Shown piece after piece: positions 8,000-16,522 of a DNA stretch of 64,000 nucleotides (positions are counted from its first letter, which is position 1; every line of letters begins with the position of its first letter). The translations under genes and the position numbers were made by a program. The stretch is from CAWEYO01 sp963813315. Its GTDB lineage: Bacteria > Pseudomonadota > Alphaproteobacteria > Rhizobiales > Rhizobiaceae. The notes under the pieces were generated by a model that worked only from the letters and a program-made list of their open reading frames with translations, ran no database searches and was not told the DNA's origin. Where the stretch lies: contig CAWEYO010000005.1 in NCBI GenBank assembly GCA_963813315.1, positions 419,440-483,439 of the forward strand, in the 5' to 3' direction.

Positions 8000-8815
8000 A
8001 TGGCAGGCTTTCACGTAATTGCAGGGGCGAGCGAAACGCTGGCCCATCCCAACGTGCGCAAAATAGGTGTCGCCGATCTGGTCGATGCCCTTCACAAGGG
8101 GTTCGACGATTTCTGGGAAAAGCCGTCTCACTATGTCTTTCTTTGCCTGATCTACCCGTTGGTTGGCGTCGTGCTTGCCGCCTGGACGTCAGGGAACAAC
8201 GCACTGCCGATGCTGTTCCCGCTGATGTCTGGCTTCGCGTTGCTCGGACCATTCGCAGCGATCGGCCTTTACGAAATCAGCCGGCGGCGGGAGGCCGGTC
8301 TCGATACTTCCTGGTGGCATGCGCTGGAAGTTCGGCGCTCGCCCGCCATTCCTTCGATCGCAGCGGTGGGTTTCTTTCTGTTCGCCGTCTTCATCGTCTG
8401 GCTGCTTACGGCGCAGGCGATCTACCAGTGGTATTTCGGGGAGACCGCGCCGGAGTCGCTCGGCAGCTTCCTGCGTGACGTTCTAACGACGGAACGGGGC
8501 TGGATGCTGATCGTCGTCGGCAATTTAGTCGGCTTCATTTTCGCGATCGTCGTCCTGGCTACGACCGTGATCGCGTTCCCGCTGCTGCTCGATCGCGATA
8601 TCGGCGCCTATGACGCCATCTACACGTCGGTCCGCGCGGTCATGGCAAATCCGGTGACAATGGCGATCTGGGGATTGATCGTGGCCTTTCTGCTGGTGCT
8701 CGGCTCGATACCGCTGTTTGCCGGACTGGCGGTCGTGCTTCCAATTCTCGGCCACGCGACCTGGCATCTCTACCGCAAGGTCATCGAGCGGCCGTCCCAT
8801 GCAGCCAGCAAGTGA
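8000..8815 (+). CDS. DUF2189 integral membrane protein
   Basis: The 271-residue product matches the DUF2189 family of uncharacterised inner-membrane proteins. After a soluble N-terminal segment (to about residue 45) there are six hydrophobic helices: about residues 48-65, 72-90, 118-142, 170-198, 214-232 and 234-252. The linker FYEISRRREAG-like segment (LYEISRRREAGLDTSW) between helices 2 and 3 is typical of the family. The ATG at 8000 follows GGAGAAGG. No function is known; the gene is a single unit between repeats. Confidence 0.8.
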   Translation: MAGFHVIAGASETLAHPNVRKIGVADLVDALHKGFDDFWEKPSHYVFLCLIYPLVGVVLAAWTSGNNALPMLFPLMSGFALLGPFAAIGLYEISRRREAGLDTSWWHALEVRRSPAIPSIAAVGFFLFAVFIVWLLTAQAIYQWYFGETAPESLGSFLRDVLTTERGWMLIVVGNLVGFIFAIVVLATTVIAFPLLLDRDIGAYDAIYTSVRAVMANPVTMAIWGLIVAFLLVLGSIPLFAGLAVVLPILGHATWHLYRKVIERPSHAASK

Positions 8816-9250
8816 CCGATTAGCGCTGTGGACGCCGTCCCTCTGTTCGTCATCCCAGGGCGGAGCCGAAGCGCAGCGAAGGCGTAGACCCTGGGATCCA
8901 TGCCTGAGCATGAAGGCAGTGCGCGACGGTTCAGAGTGCCAACCGCCTCGCCCATGATGAGCGTTCAGGCATGGGTCCTCGGGTCAAGCCCGAGGATGAC
9001 GAAGTGGGGAGGGCTTCGGCCAATCACGGGCGCCTGAGATTGGCGACGGCGTCCGTCTCGTCGTCATCCCAGGGCGGAGCCGAAGCGCAGCGAAGGCGTA
9101 GACCCTGGGATCCGTGCCTGAGCATGAAGGCAGTGCGCGACGGTTCAGAGTGCCAACCGCCTCGGCATGGGTCCTAGGGGCTCAAGCCCGAGGATGACGA
9201 TGCGGGGAGGCTTCGGCCAATCACCGGCGCCTAGTCTAGACTAGACCAGT
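8816..9250. repeat. Two further copies (B and C) of the long palindromic repeat
   Basis: Copy B spans 8847-9030 and copy C 9061-9226, each opening with TCGTCATCCCAGGGCGGAGC and closing with GAGGATGACGA plus a CTTCGGCCAATCAC tail. They lie in tandem, about 30 bp apart. A perfect 14-bp palindrome CTAGTCTAGACTAG follows at 9231-9244, just beyond the galE stop, and could help end galE transcription. There is no coding potential. Confidence 0.8.
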
Positions 9251-10237
9251 CTAAGCCGCGGAATGCTTCAAGTTTGCGCTGTGCCAGTTCCAGGCGCTCT
9301 GGATGATGGCGTACAGATCGTAGCGCGGTTTCCAGCCGAGCACCGTTCCGGCCTTCCCGTTGTCGGCGACCAGCGCCGGCGAATCGCCCTCGCGGCGGCC
9401 GGTGTATTCCACGGGAAGCGTCTTTCCCGAGACGGCTTCGATCGTGGAAATGAGCTCCCTCACCGTGGTTCCCTCACCCGTCCCGAGATTGAGCGCGGTG
9501 CTCACTCCCCCTTGGAGGAGGTACTCGACCGACCGCGTGTGCGCGTCAGCCAGGTCCATGACGTGAATGAAATCGCGAACGCATGTGCCGTCGCGCGTGT
9601 CGTAGTCGGAACCGAAAACCCTGAACTCAGAGCGCCGTCCGAGCGCCGCCTCGATTGCCAGGGGGATGGCGTGCGTTTCGGGCGAATGCCATTCGCCGAT
9701 CCGTCCTTCGGGGTCCGCACCGGCAGCGTTGAAATACCGCAGGATCACTGAACGGAAGGCCGCGAATCGATCGAGATCGTGAAGCATCTGCTCAACGATC
9801 AGCTTGCTTCGCCCATATGGATTGAGCGGCGCCTGCGGGTGCATTTCGTTCATCGGAATCGCTTCCGGCATGCCATACGTCGCGCAGGTCGAAGAGAATA
9901 CGAGGCGCTGCACTCCGGCGGCTTGCGCGGCCTGCAGCAAAGTCACCGTTCCGGCCACATTGTTTTCAAAGAACGCAACCGGATTGCGGACTGATTCGCC
10001 CACTTCGATGAGTGCGGCGAAATGCACTACGGCGGCTGGCCGGTATTTTTCGAAAACGGCATCGAGATGCCCACGGTCACGGATGTCGCCGCGTTCGAGC
10101 GGACCCCATTTGACAAACTCGGCGTGCCCGTTGCCCAAATTGTCGTAGACGACCGGTGTGAAGCCTTTGTTCGAGAGATCCAGACATGTGTGGGAGCCGA
10201 TGTAACCCGCGCCGCCGACGACGAGAATGTTTGTCAT
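9251..10237 (-). CDS. galE: UDP-glucose 4-epimerase
   Basis: GalE interconverts UDP-glucose and UDP-galactose, supplying galactose for exopolysaccharide and lipopolysaccharide. The 328-residue short-chain dehydrogenase-type protein has the NAD-binding motif GGAGYIGS at residues 8-15, the SSTCATYG block with the catalytic Ser/Thr, and NPYGRSK with the catalytic Tyr and Lys. The start at 10237 (MTNILVVGGAG) gives the canonical N-terminus; an upstream in-frame ATG at 10270 adds 11 unconserved residues. It lies 146 bp downstream of ftsZ2 on the same strand; that gap holds nothing recognisable. Confidence 0.95.
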   Translation of the reverse strand: MTNILVVGGAGYIGSHTCLDLSNKGFTPVVYDNLGNGHAEFVKWGPLERGDIRDRGHLDAVFEKYRPAAVVHFAALIEVGESVRNPVAFFENNVAGTVTLLQAAQAAGVQRLVFSSTCATYGMPEAIPMNEMHPQAPLNPYGRSKLIVEQMLHDLDRFAAFRSVILRYFNAAGADPEGRIGEWHSPETHAIPLAIEAALGRRSEFRVFGSDYDTRDGTCVRDFIHVMDLADAHTRSVEYLLQGGVSTALNLGTGEGTTVRELISTIEAVSGKTLPVEYTGRREGDSPALVADNGKAGTVLGWKPRYDLYAIIQSAWNWHSANLKHSAA

Positions 10238-10383
10238 TTCACGAACCCCATCGGCTTGAACCGACAGCACCCAGCCTGCCGGCGGTCTGTACGAGCCTCA
10301 CCAGCAGGGGCTTCGTCAAGAGTGCCGAATGGCGTAGACGACATCGGCGCTGCCAGACTCTGAAGGACCCCGATGCATTGCTA

Positions 10384-11397
10384 TTAAGCTGAAACCAGTC
10401 GCAGGGCGGCCTCCTCGATGCGGTTCTCACTGGCGCGGTCCAGACCGGCGGCTACCACGGACACCCTGAACCTTCCTTCGTAGGCGTCGTCGAAAATGGC
10501 TCCGACGATGATGTCGGCTCTATCGTCGACCTCGTCCCTTATCCGGCAAACGGCTTCGTCAATCTCGAAGAGCTTCATGTCGCGTCCGCCGCATATGGAG
10601 ACCAGTACGCCTTGCGCGCCCATCATGGAGGTTTCGTCCAGCAGCGGATTGGAGATCGCCCGCTCCGCCGCGGTGTAGGCCCGCTTTTCTCCAGATGCTT
10701 CGCCGGTTCCCATCATCGCGCGGCCCATGTCCTTCGTCACCGTCCGGACGTCGGCGAAGTCAAGGTTGATCAGTCCCTCCTTGACGATGAGGTTGGTAAT
10801 GCAGGCGACACCGGAGTAGAGCACCATGTCAGCCGCCGCGAAGGCATCGGCAAACGTTGTCTTGGCGCTTGCGATCCTGAAGAGGTTCTGGTTCGGGATG
10901 ACGATGACGGTATCAGCGCTCTCGCGCAGTCTATCGATACCCTCCTCGGCCAGTCTCATGCGGCGGGAACCCTCGAAGGCGAAAGGCTTGGTGACCACTG
11001 CCACCGTGAGTATTCCTGCCTCGCGGGCGGCCCTGGCAATCACCGGCGCAGCCCCCGTGCCAGTGCCTCCCCCCATTCCGGCGGTCACGAAGCACATATG
11101 TGTTCCCGCCAGTTGATCCATGATCTCCGTCATCGATTCTTCGGCGGCAAGACTGCCGATTTCGGGCTGCGATCCAGCGCCCAGCCCTCCTGTCACGTTG
11201 ACGCCGAGCTGGACGATCCTCTTTGCCCGCGACATGGACAGAGCCTGGGCGTCGGTATTGGCGACGATGAACTCCGTGCCCTGGAGTCCTGCCGCGATCA
11301 TGTTGTTGACGGCGTTGCCGCCGCCGCCGCCGACTCCAAAAACGGTGAGGCGCGGCCGCATTTCGGATATGGGCGGCTTTTCCATGCTGTTCTGCAT
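10384..11397 (-). CDS. ftsZ2: FtsZ2, short second FtsZ lacking the C-terminal tail
   Basis: A tubulin-like GTPase of 337 residues. Visible motifs are GVGGGGGNAV (residues 21-30), the tubulin signature GGGTGTGAA (about 109-117) and the T7-loop NLDFADVRTV (211-220), which supplies the catalytic Asp. It ends right after the second globular domain (AALRLVSA), so the variable linker and the C-terminal peptide that binds FtsA, ZipA and MinC are absent. Rhizobia are known to carry such a truncated FtsZ2 next to full-length FtsZ1. Here it is not in a dcw cluster, as expected for the paralogue. AAGGGG lies 8 bp upstream of the start. Confidence 0.92.
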   Translation of the reverse strand: MQNSMEKPPISEMRPRLTVFGVGGGGGNAVNNMIAAGLQGTEFIVANTDAQALSMSRAKRIVQLGVNVTGGLGAGSQPEIGSLAAEESMTEIMDQLAGTHMCFVTAGMGGGTGTGAAPVIARAAREAGILTVAVVTKPFAFEGSRRMRLAEEGIDRLRESADTVIVIPNQNLFRIASAKTTFADAFAAADMVLYSGVACITNLIVKEGLINLDFADVRTVTKDMGRAMMGTGEASGEKRAYTAAERAISNPLLDETSMMGAQGVLVSICGGRDMKLFEIDEAVCRIRDEVDDRADIIVGAIFDDAYEGRFRVSVVAAGLDRASENRIEEAALRLVSA

Positions 11398-11706
11398 TGT
11401 CCGTTCCCCTTCAGCTGTTGTGCTACTCCTCCGGTTTCATGTGAATGCGGAAGAAAGACTGAAACCGAGGCGGGATCGGCGAATCAGGGCGCGGTCCCCT
11501 GCTGAGCAATGACAGGGAATCAGACAGAGGATCGCGAAGCAAGGCCCTCTTTTCCAGCTTCGCCTCGCTTGTGGACAGGGCAGGTGGCGTCTGACAGGAA
11601 AATTCGCCAGGGTCTGCGAAAATGCTGACGGAGATTGGCCGTGGCCTCGCCGCTGCTCATGCTCAAAGAGATAGAGCGGGGCACGCCGATCTAACCTGAA
11701 TACACC
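11398..11706. other. Intergenic region with a repeat remnant
   Basis: No gene is seen. The end near the RND gene carries TGCTCAAAGAGATAGAGC (about 11660-11677), the trailing motif of the 4211-4275 repeat, without the preceding palindrome, so it looks like a partial copy. The ftsZ2 promoter should lie here, but no convincing boxes are visible. Confidence 0.6.
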
Positions 11707-14700
11707 CTACTCGGCCCCCTCGGCGGGCGCCTGCTCCACGCCGGCGAGCGACGCTTTGCGCGCGGGGAAGACTGTCCTTAGTGCCACGTAGAACACCGGA
11801 GTAAGAAACAGCCCCACCAGCGTGACGCCCAGCATGCCGGAAAATACTGCCGTGCCCAAAGCCTGGCGCATCTCCGCGCCGGGGCCGGTCGCGATCATCA
11901 ACGGCACGACGCCAAGAATGAATGCGAAGGCCGTCATCAGGATCGGCCGCAGCCGAAGCCGGCAGGCCTCCACCGCCGCCTCCACGGGTCCCGCGCCGCG
12001 TTCCTGCGCCTGCCGCGCGAATTCCACGATAAGGATCGCATTCTTGGCTGCGAGCCCGACCAGAACGATGAGCCCGATCTGGACAAGAATATTGTTGTCC
12101 ATCCCCCTCAGCGATACCCCGAGCAGCGCGGCCAGAACCCCAAGAGGAACGATCAGCACGATTGCGAACGGCATGATCCAGCTTTCGTACTGGGCCGCCA
12201 GCGCCAGGAACACGAACAATACCGACAGTCCGAAGATGAAGACCGCGGTGTTGCCGGTCCGCCGTTCCTGGAAGGCAAGTTCCGTCCATTCGAAGGTCGT
12301 GCCTTCGGGCAATGCGCTGGCCGCGACCTGTTCCATCAGGTTCAGCGCATCGCCTGTCGAGACACCGGGCGCGGCGTTGCCCTGCAGCGGAACCGAGACA
12401 TACATGTTGTAGCGCTGCACAAGCGATGGCCCGGTGACATCGCGGATCTCGACGAGCGTGCCGAGCGGCACCAACGCCCCGGTCTCGGAGCGCACCTTCA
12501 ACTTGACGATATCGTCCCTTTCAATGCGAAACGCCTGATCGGCCTCGGCACGCACCTGGTAGACGCGGCCGAACGCATTGAAATCGTTGACATAAGCGGT
12601 TCCGAGATTGATCGAGAGCGTCTCGAAGATGCTCGGGATGGCAACGTTCAGCATGCGCGCCTTGTCGCGGTCGATCTCCAGGAAGAACTGGGGGCTGGAG
12701 GCCGAGAACGTGGTGAAGACGCCGGTCAGCCCCGGTGTCTGGTTCGCCTTGCCTGCCATTTCGTAGGCGAGCTGAATGAGCCGGCGCACATCGGGACTGC
12801 TGCGATCCTGAAGCTGCATCTTGAAGCCGCCGGAGTTGCCGATGCCGCGCACGGGCGGCGGCGACAGCACGATGATGAACGCTTCGCGGAGGCTTTGGAG
12901 GCTGCCGAACAGCGTGCCTATGATCTGCCCGGCGGACTGTCCTGCTGTGTGCCGTTCCTCGAAGCTGTTGAACGGTGCGAAAATGACGCCCGCATTGCTG
13001 GCATTCGTGAAGGTGGCGCCCGAGAAGCCGGCGAAGGCGACCGCGTCGTGGACGCCGGGGGTCTTGCGGATGATGTCGGACGCTTGTCTGACCACCGCGT
13101 CTGTCCTGCCGAGCGAGGAGCCTTCGGGCAGTTGTATGACGACGATCGCGTAACCCTGATCCATCGTTGGGATAAAGCCGCGGGGCACCGTCTGCAGCAT
13201 GTGATAGGTCGCATAGATCAGCGCGCAGAATACGAGAAGCATCGCAATGAGCGGCAGCGTCGAGCCGACCAGGACGCGCACCGCACGCGCATAATATCCG
13301 GCCACGGCGTCGAAGCCGCGATTGAAACCGTCGGCCATCGCGCGCCCGTAGCGCGCGAGGAAAAATCGCGGCGGCGGCTGCGTTGTGTGGTGGGGTTTGA
13401 AAAGCAGCGCGGCAAGTGCGGGCGACAGCGTCAGCGAGTTGAACGCTGAAATGGCGGTCGATACGGCTATGGTTATCGCGAACTGGAGGTAGAACTGGCC
13501 CGATATGCCTGGAATGAACGCTGTTGGCACGAATACGGCGATCAGCACCAGGGAAATGGCGAGGACCGCGGTGCCGACCTCATCCATGGTGCGGTGCGCG
13601 GCCAAATTCGGATCGTGCCCGAGAGCGATGTTGCGCTCGACATTCTCCACGACGACGATCGCGTCGTCGACGACGATGCCGACTGCCAGCACCAGCCCGA
13701 AAAGGGTAAGCATGTTCAGCGAAAAGCCGAGCGCGAGCAGGACCGCCAGCGTTCCGATCAGCGAAACCGGGATGGCTACAATCGGTACGATCGCCATGCG
13801 CCAGGACTGCAGGAAAACAATGATGACAATGACGACAAGGAGAATGGCCTCTCCGATCGTCTTGTAGACCTCCACGATCGATTTCGCGATGAATTCAGTC
13901 GGATTGTAGACGATCTGATAGCCCAGGCCCGGAGGGAAGCTCTTGGAGAGTTCGGCTATGGTGGCCTGTATCTCCCCGGCGGAGGCGAGCGCGTTGGTGC
14001 CCGGTCGCTGGAAGATGGCCAGCGCCACGGCCGGCTTGCCGTTCAGATAGGAGTTGGTGATGTAGTCCTTGGCGCCGAGTTCGATGCGGGCCACATCCTC
14101 CAGCTTGATCAAGCGCCCGTCGTCGGTCGCCTTGACGATCACATAGCGGAAATCGCGCGCGTCGTCGAAGCGGCCCTGCGTGGTGACCGTGTATTGGAAG
14201 GCGAGACTGGTATCGACGGGCGGCGCTCCGATCGAGCCGCCCGAGACCTGGACGTTCTGTTCACGCAGCGCCTGCACGATATCGGCCGCGGTCATGCCGT
14301 AGGCCGACAGCTTCTCCGGGTCGAGCCAGACGCGAAGCGAATATTCGCGCTCGCCGAAAATGATGAGGTCGCCGACGCCGTCGAGACGCAGCAGCACGTC
14401 GCGCACCTGCGAGCGGGCGTAATTGGACACATAGAGCTGGTCGTAAGTGTTGTCCGGCGAAAGCATGTGGATGACCATCATGAGGTCCGGCGAACTCTTC
14501 GCGGTCGTGACGCCGAGCCGGCGGACTTCTTCCGGCAACCGGGGTTCGGCGATCGAAACGCGATTCTGGACGAGCACCTGTGCCTGATTGAGATCAGTGC
14601 CGAGCTGAAACGTGATGGTCAGCGCCATGGCGCCGTCGCCCGATGAGTAGGACGACATGTAGAGCATGTCCTCGACGCCGTTGATTTCCTGTTCGAGCGG

Positions 14701-14895
14701 CGTTGCGACGGTTGCCGCGACCGTCTCTGCGTCAGCGCCGGGATATTGCGCGCGCACGACAATCGTCGGCGGAGCGATTTCCGGATATTGGGCCACCGGG
14801 AGCTGTGTATAGGCGATCGCACCGACGATGAGTGCTACGATAGAAACGACCGATGCAAAGATCGGGCGGTCGACGAAGAAATGGGAGAAACGCAT
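11707..14895 (-). CDS. RND multidrug efflux transporter, HAE1 family
   Basis: The 1062-residue inner-membrane proton antiporter has the usual two-fold layout. Helix 1 is near residues 10-28, a large periplasmic loop follows, then helices 2-6 (about 340-500), a second loop, and the second helix set (about 875-1040). The proton-relay segment GLVLAVGIVVDDAIVVVEN (helix 4, Asp-Asp) is intact. The N-terminal MRFSHFFVDRPIFASVVSI is typical of MexF/BepG-type pumps. It overlaps the adaptor gene upstream by one base. No outer-membrane channel gene is adjacent, so it probably uses a shared TolC-like protein encoded elsewhere. Substrate range is unknown. Confidence 0.93.
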   Translation of the reverse strand: MRFSHFFVDRPIFASVVSIVALIVGAIAYTQLPVAQYPEIAPPTIVVRAQYPGADAETVAATVATPLEQEINGVEDMLYMSSYSSGDGAMALTITFQLGTDLNQAQVLVQNRVSIAEPRLPEEVRRLGVTTAKSSPDLMMVIHMLSPDNTYDQLYVSNYARSQVRDVLLRLDGVGDLIIFGEREYSLRVWLDPEKLSAYGMTAADIVQALREQNVQVSGGSIGAPPVDTSLAFQYTVTTQGRFDDARDFRYVIVKATDDGRLIKLEDVARIELGAKDYITNSYLNGKPAVALAIFQRPGTNALASAGEIQATIAELSKSFPPGLGYQIVYNPTEFIAKSIVEVYKTIGEAILLVVIVIIVFLQSWRMAIVPIVAIPVSLIGTLAVLLALGFSLNMLTLFGLVLAVGIVVDDAIVVVENVERNIALGHDPNLAAHRTMDEVGTAVLAISLVLIAVFVPTAFIPGISGQFYLQFAITIAVSTAISAFNSLTLSPALAALLFKPHHTTQPPPRFFLARYGRAMADGFNRGFDAVAGYYARAVRVLVGSTLPLIAMLLVFCALIYATYHMLQTVPRGFIPTMDQGYAIVVIQLPEGSSLGRTDAVVRQASDIIRKTPGVHDAVAFAGFSGATFTNASNAGVIFAPFNSFEERHTAGQSAGQIIGTLFGSLQSLREAFIIVLSPPPVRGIGNSGGFKMQLQDRSSPDVRRLIQLAYEMAGKANQTPGLTGVFTTFSASSPQFFLEIDRDKARMLNVAIPSIFETLSINLGTAYVNDFNAFGRVYQVRAEADQAFRIERDDIVKLKVRSETGALVPLGTLVEIRDVTGPSLVQRYNMYVSVPLQGNAAPGVSTGDALNLMEQVAASALPEGTTFEWTELAFQERRTGNTAVFIFGLSVLFVFLALAAQYESWIMPFAIVLIVPLGVLAALLGVSLRGMDNNILVQIGLIVLVGLAAKNAILIVEFARQAQERGAGPVEAAVEACRLRLRPILMTAFAFILGVVPLMIATGPGAEMRQALGTAVFSGMLGVTLVGLFLTPVFYVALRTVFPARKASLAGVEQAPAEGAE

Positions 14896-16097
14896 CAGGG
14901 CAGGCCCGCGGTTTCTGCGGTCGGAGGCAAGGTCACCATCTCGGGCTTGACCTTCGCCCCGGGCCTTACGCGAACCAGCCCGTCGACGACGACGGTTTCA
15001 TCGCCGGTCAAACCTTCGCGGATGACCCTGTAGCCGTCGAGCCGTGGTCCGGTGCGGACGGGCTTGGCCGAGACGGTCCCGCTTGCGTCAACGACGAACA
15101 CGATCCGGCGGTTCAAATCGGCGCCGATCGCCTCATCCGGCAGCAGGATGCCGGGATGAGGGAGCGAGGCCGGGACGTTGACGCGACCGAACATGCCGGG
15201 CTGAAGCACACCGTCGCCATTGTCGAAGCGTGCACGGACCCGCATGGTTCCCGTCGCGTTGTCGATCCGGTTCTCGGCGAAATCGAGTTTCCCCTTAAAG
15301 ACCGCTTCTTCGCGGTCGGCGACGCGTACCGTGACCTCCAACCCTCCGGCGCCCTCCTGCATGCTGCCGCCGCGCAGACGGGCATCGCGCGCGTAGCTGA
15401 AGTAGGTCCGCTCGTCGACGTCGAAATAGAAATCGATGGGGTTCCACTCCACAATCGTGGTCAGCAGGGTGGAGTCAGGCTGGACGAGGTTTCCCGCCGA
15501 AACCAGGCGGCGGCCGATGCGGCCCGACAGAGGGGCCCTGATTTCAGTGAACTCCATATCCAGGCTGGCATTCTTCAGCGTTGCGTTCGCGCCTTGCAAC
15601 TGGGCCTGTGCGGAAAGATTCTCTCGCCTGCGGTCATCGAGGATGGAGACCGCGAGATTTCCCGATTTCGCCAGCGCTTCCGCCCGTTCCAACTGCATTT
15701 GGGTGAATTGCAGCAGGCTGGTCGCGACATCCACCCGTGACTTGGCGGCATCGAAGGCCGCCTGGTACGGCCGGCGATCGATGGTGAACAGGAGATCGCC
15801 CTTGTTCACAACCGCGCCGTCCTGAAAATGGACTTCCGAGAGATAGCCGCTCACGCGCGCTCTTATGTCGACTTCGTCCACGGCTTCGAAGCGTCCGACG
15901 AATTCATCGTCCTCCACGATGTCACGCGCGACGGGCTTTGCAACGGAAACAACCGGCAACTCCTGCTGTGCGGCCGCCTCCCACACGGAAGCGAGAAGCA
16001 GAAGCGGCATGAGAAACGCGCCGATCGCCTTTGCGGTCGAACCCACACTCTGAAGCGGCTTTCTGCCCGGCTGTCGTGAATTTGTTGTCTCGTCCAT
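14895..16097 (-). CDS. RND efflux periplasmic adaptor (membrane fusion protein)
   Basis: The 400-residue adaptor links the inner-membrane RND pump to an outer-membrane channel. A signal or anchor segment (AIGAFLMPLLLLASVWEAAA) ends near residue 44. The biotinyl-lipoyl halves are IRARVSGYLSEVHFQDGAVV and IRAPLSGRIGRRLVSAGNLV, flanking a coiled-coil hairpin (about residues 110-175), followed by the beta-barrel and membrane-proximal domains. It is the first gene of a two-gene operon with the transporter. The order and sequence type resemble MexE/BepF. No local repressor gene is adjacent. Confidence 0.92.
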   Translation of the reverse strand: MDETTNSRQPGRKPLQSVGSTAKAIGAFLMPLLLLASVWEAAAQQELPVVSVAKPVARDIVEDDEFVGRFEAVDEVDIRARVSGYLSEVHFQDGAVVNKGDLLFTIDRRPYQAAFDAAKSRVDVATSLLQFTQMQLERAEALAKSGNLAVSILDDRRRENLSAQAQLQGANATLKNASLDMEFTEIRAPLSGRIGRRLVSAGNLVQPDSTLLTTIVEWNPIDFYFDVDERTYFSYARDARLRGGSMQEGAGGLEVTVRVADREEAVFKGKLDFAENRIDNATGTMRVRARFDNGDGVLQPGMFGRVNVPASLPHPGILLPDEAIGADLNRRIVFVVDASGTVSAKPVRTGPRLDGYRVIREGLTGDETVVVDGLVRVRPGAKVKPEMVTLPPTAETAGLP

Positions 16098-16522
16098 GGG
16101 CGCCTCTTGCTGAAGTCCATAGGCCGGCCGACATTCGCGCGCACAGCTATTGTCCCATCAAGGCGAGCGACGGTGCGCACTGCGCAACGATAGTTCGAAA
16201 ACGATGCAGATGTCCATCGCCGGAACATGCTCCGAAAGTCGGGCGGCCCGACGCCTGCGCCGGCATCGGCCTTCGCCTGCCCCCAGGGCAATCGCGTGTG
16301 GGTTTTACCAGGGTCCGCGTCCCCCTCACCCGGCTCGGGCTTTGCCCTCGCCACCCTCTCCCCGAGGGGGAGAGGAGGTCGCCGGCCGCGCCGCCGCACC
16401 CTCTTCTCCCCAGCGGGGAGAAGGTGGCTGAGCAGAGCGAGGCCGGATGAGGGGGCAGTTACCCATATGCGATTGCCCTACTTCTGCCCCGGCACCGGCC
16501 CCTTCGTTTCCGGCGCTGAATG
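16098..16522. repeat. Intergenic stretch with a mosaic inverted repeat
   Basis: Near 16318-16455 the sequence runs CCCCTCACCCGGCTCGGG, then CTCTCCCCGAGGGGGAGAG (a perfect short hairpin), CTTCTCCCCAGCGGGGAGAAG (a second hairpin) and GGCCGGATGAGGGGG, whose ends are inverted. This is the common rhizobial mosaic intergenic type. No gene is seen in the 425 bp; the adaptor promoter is presumably near 16110-16200. Confidence 0.7.
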
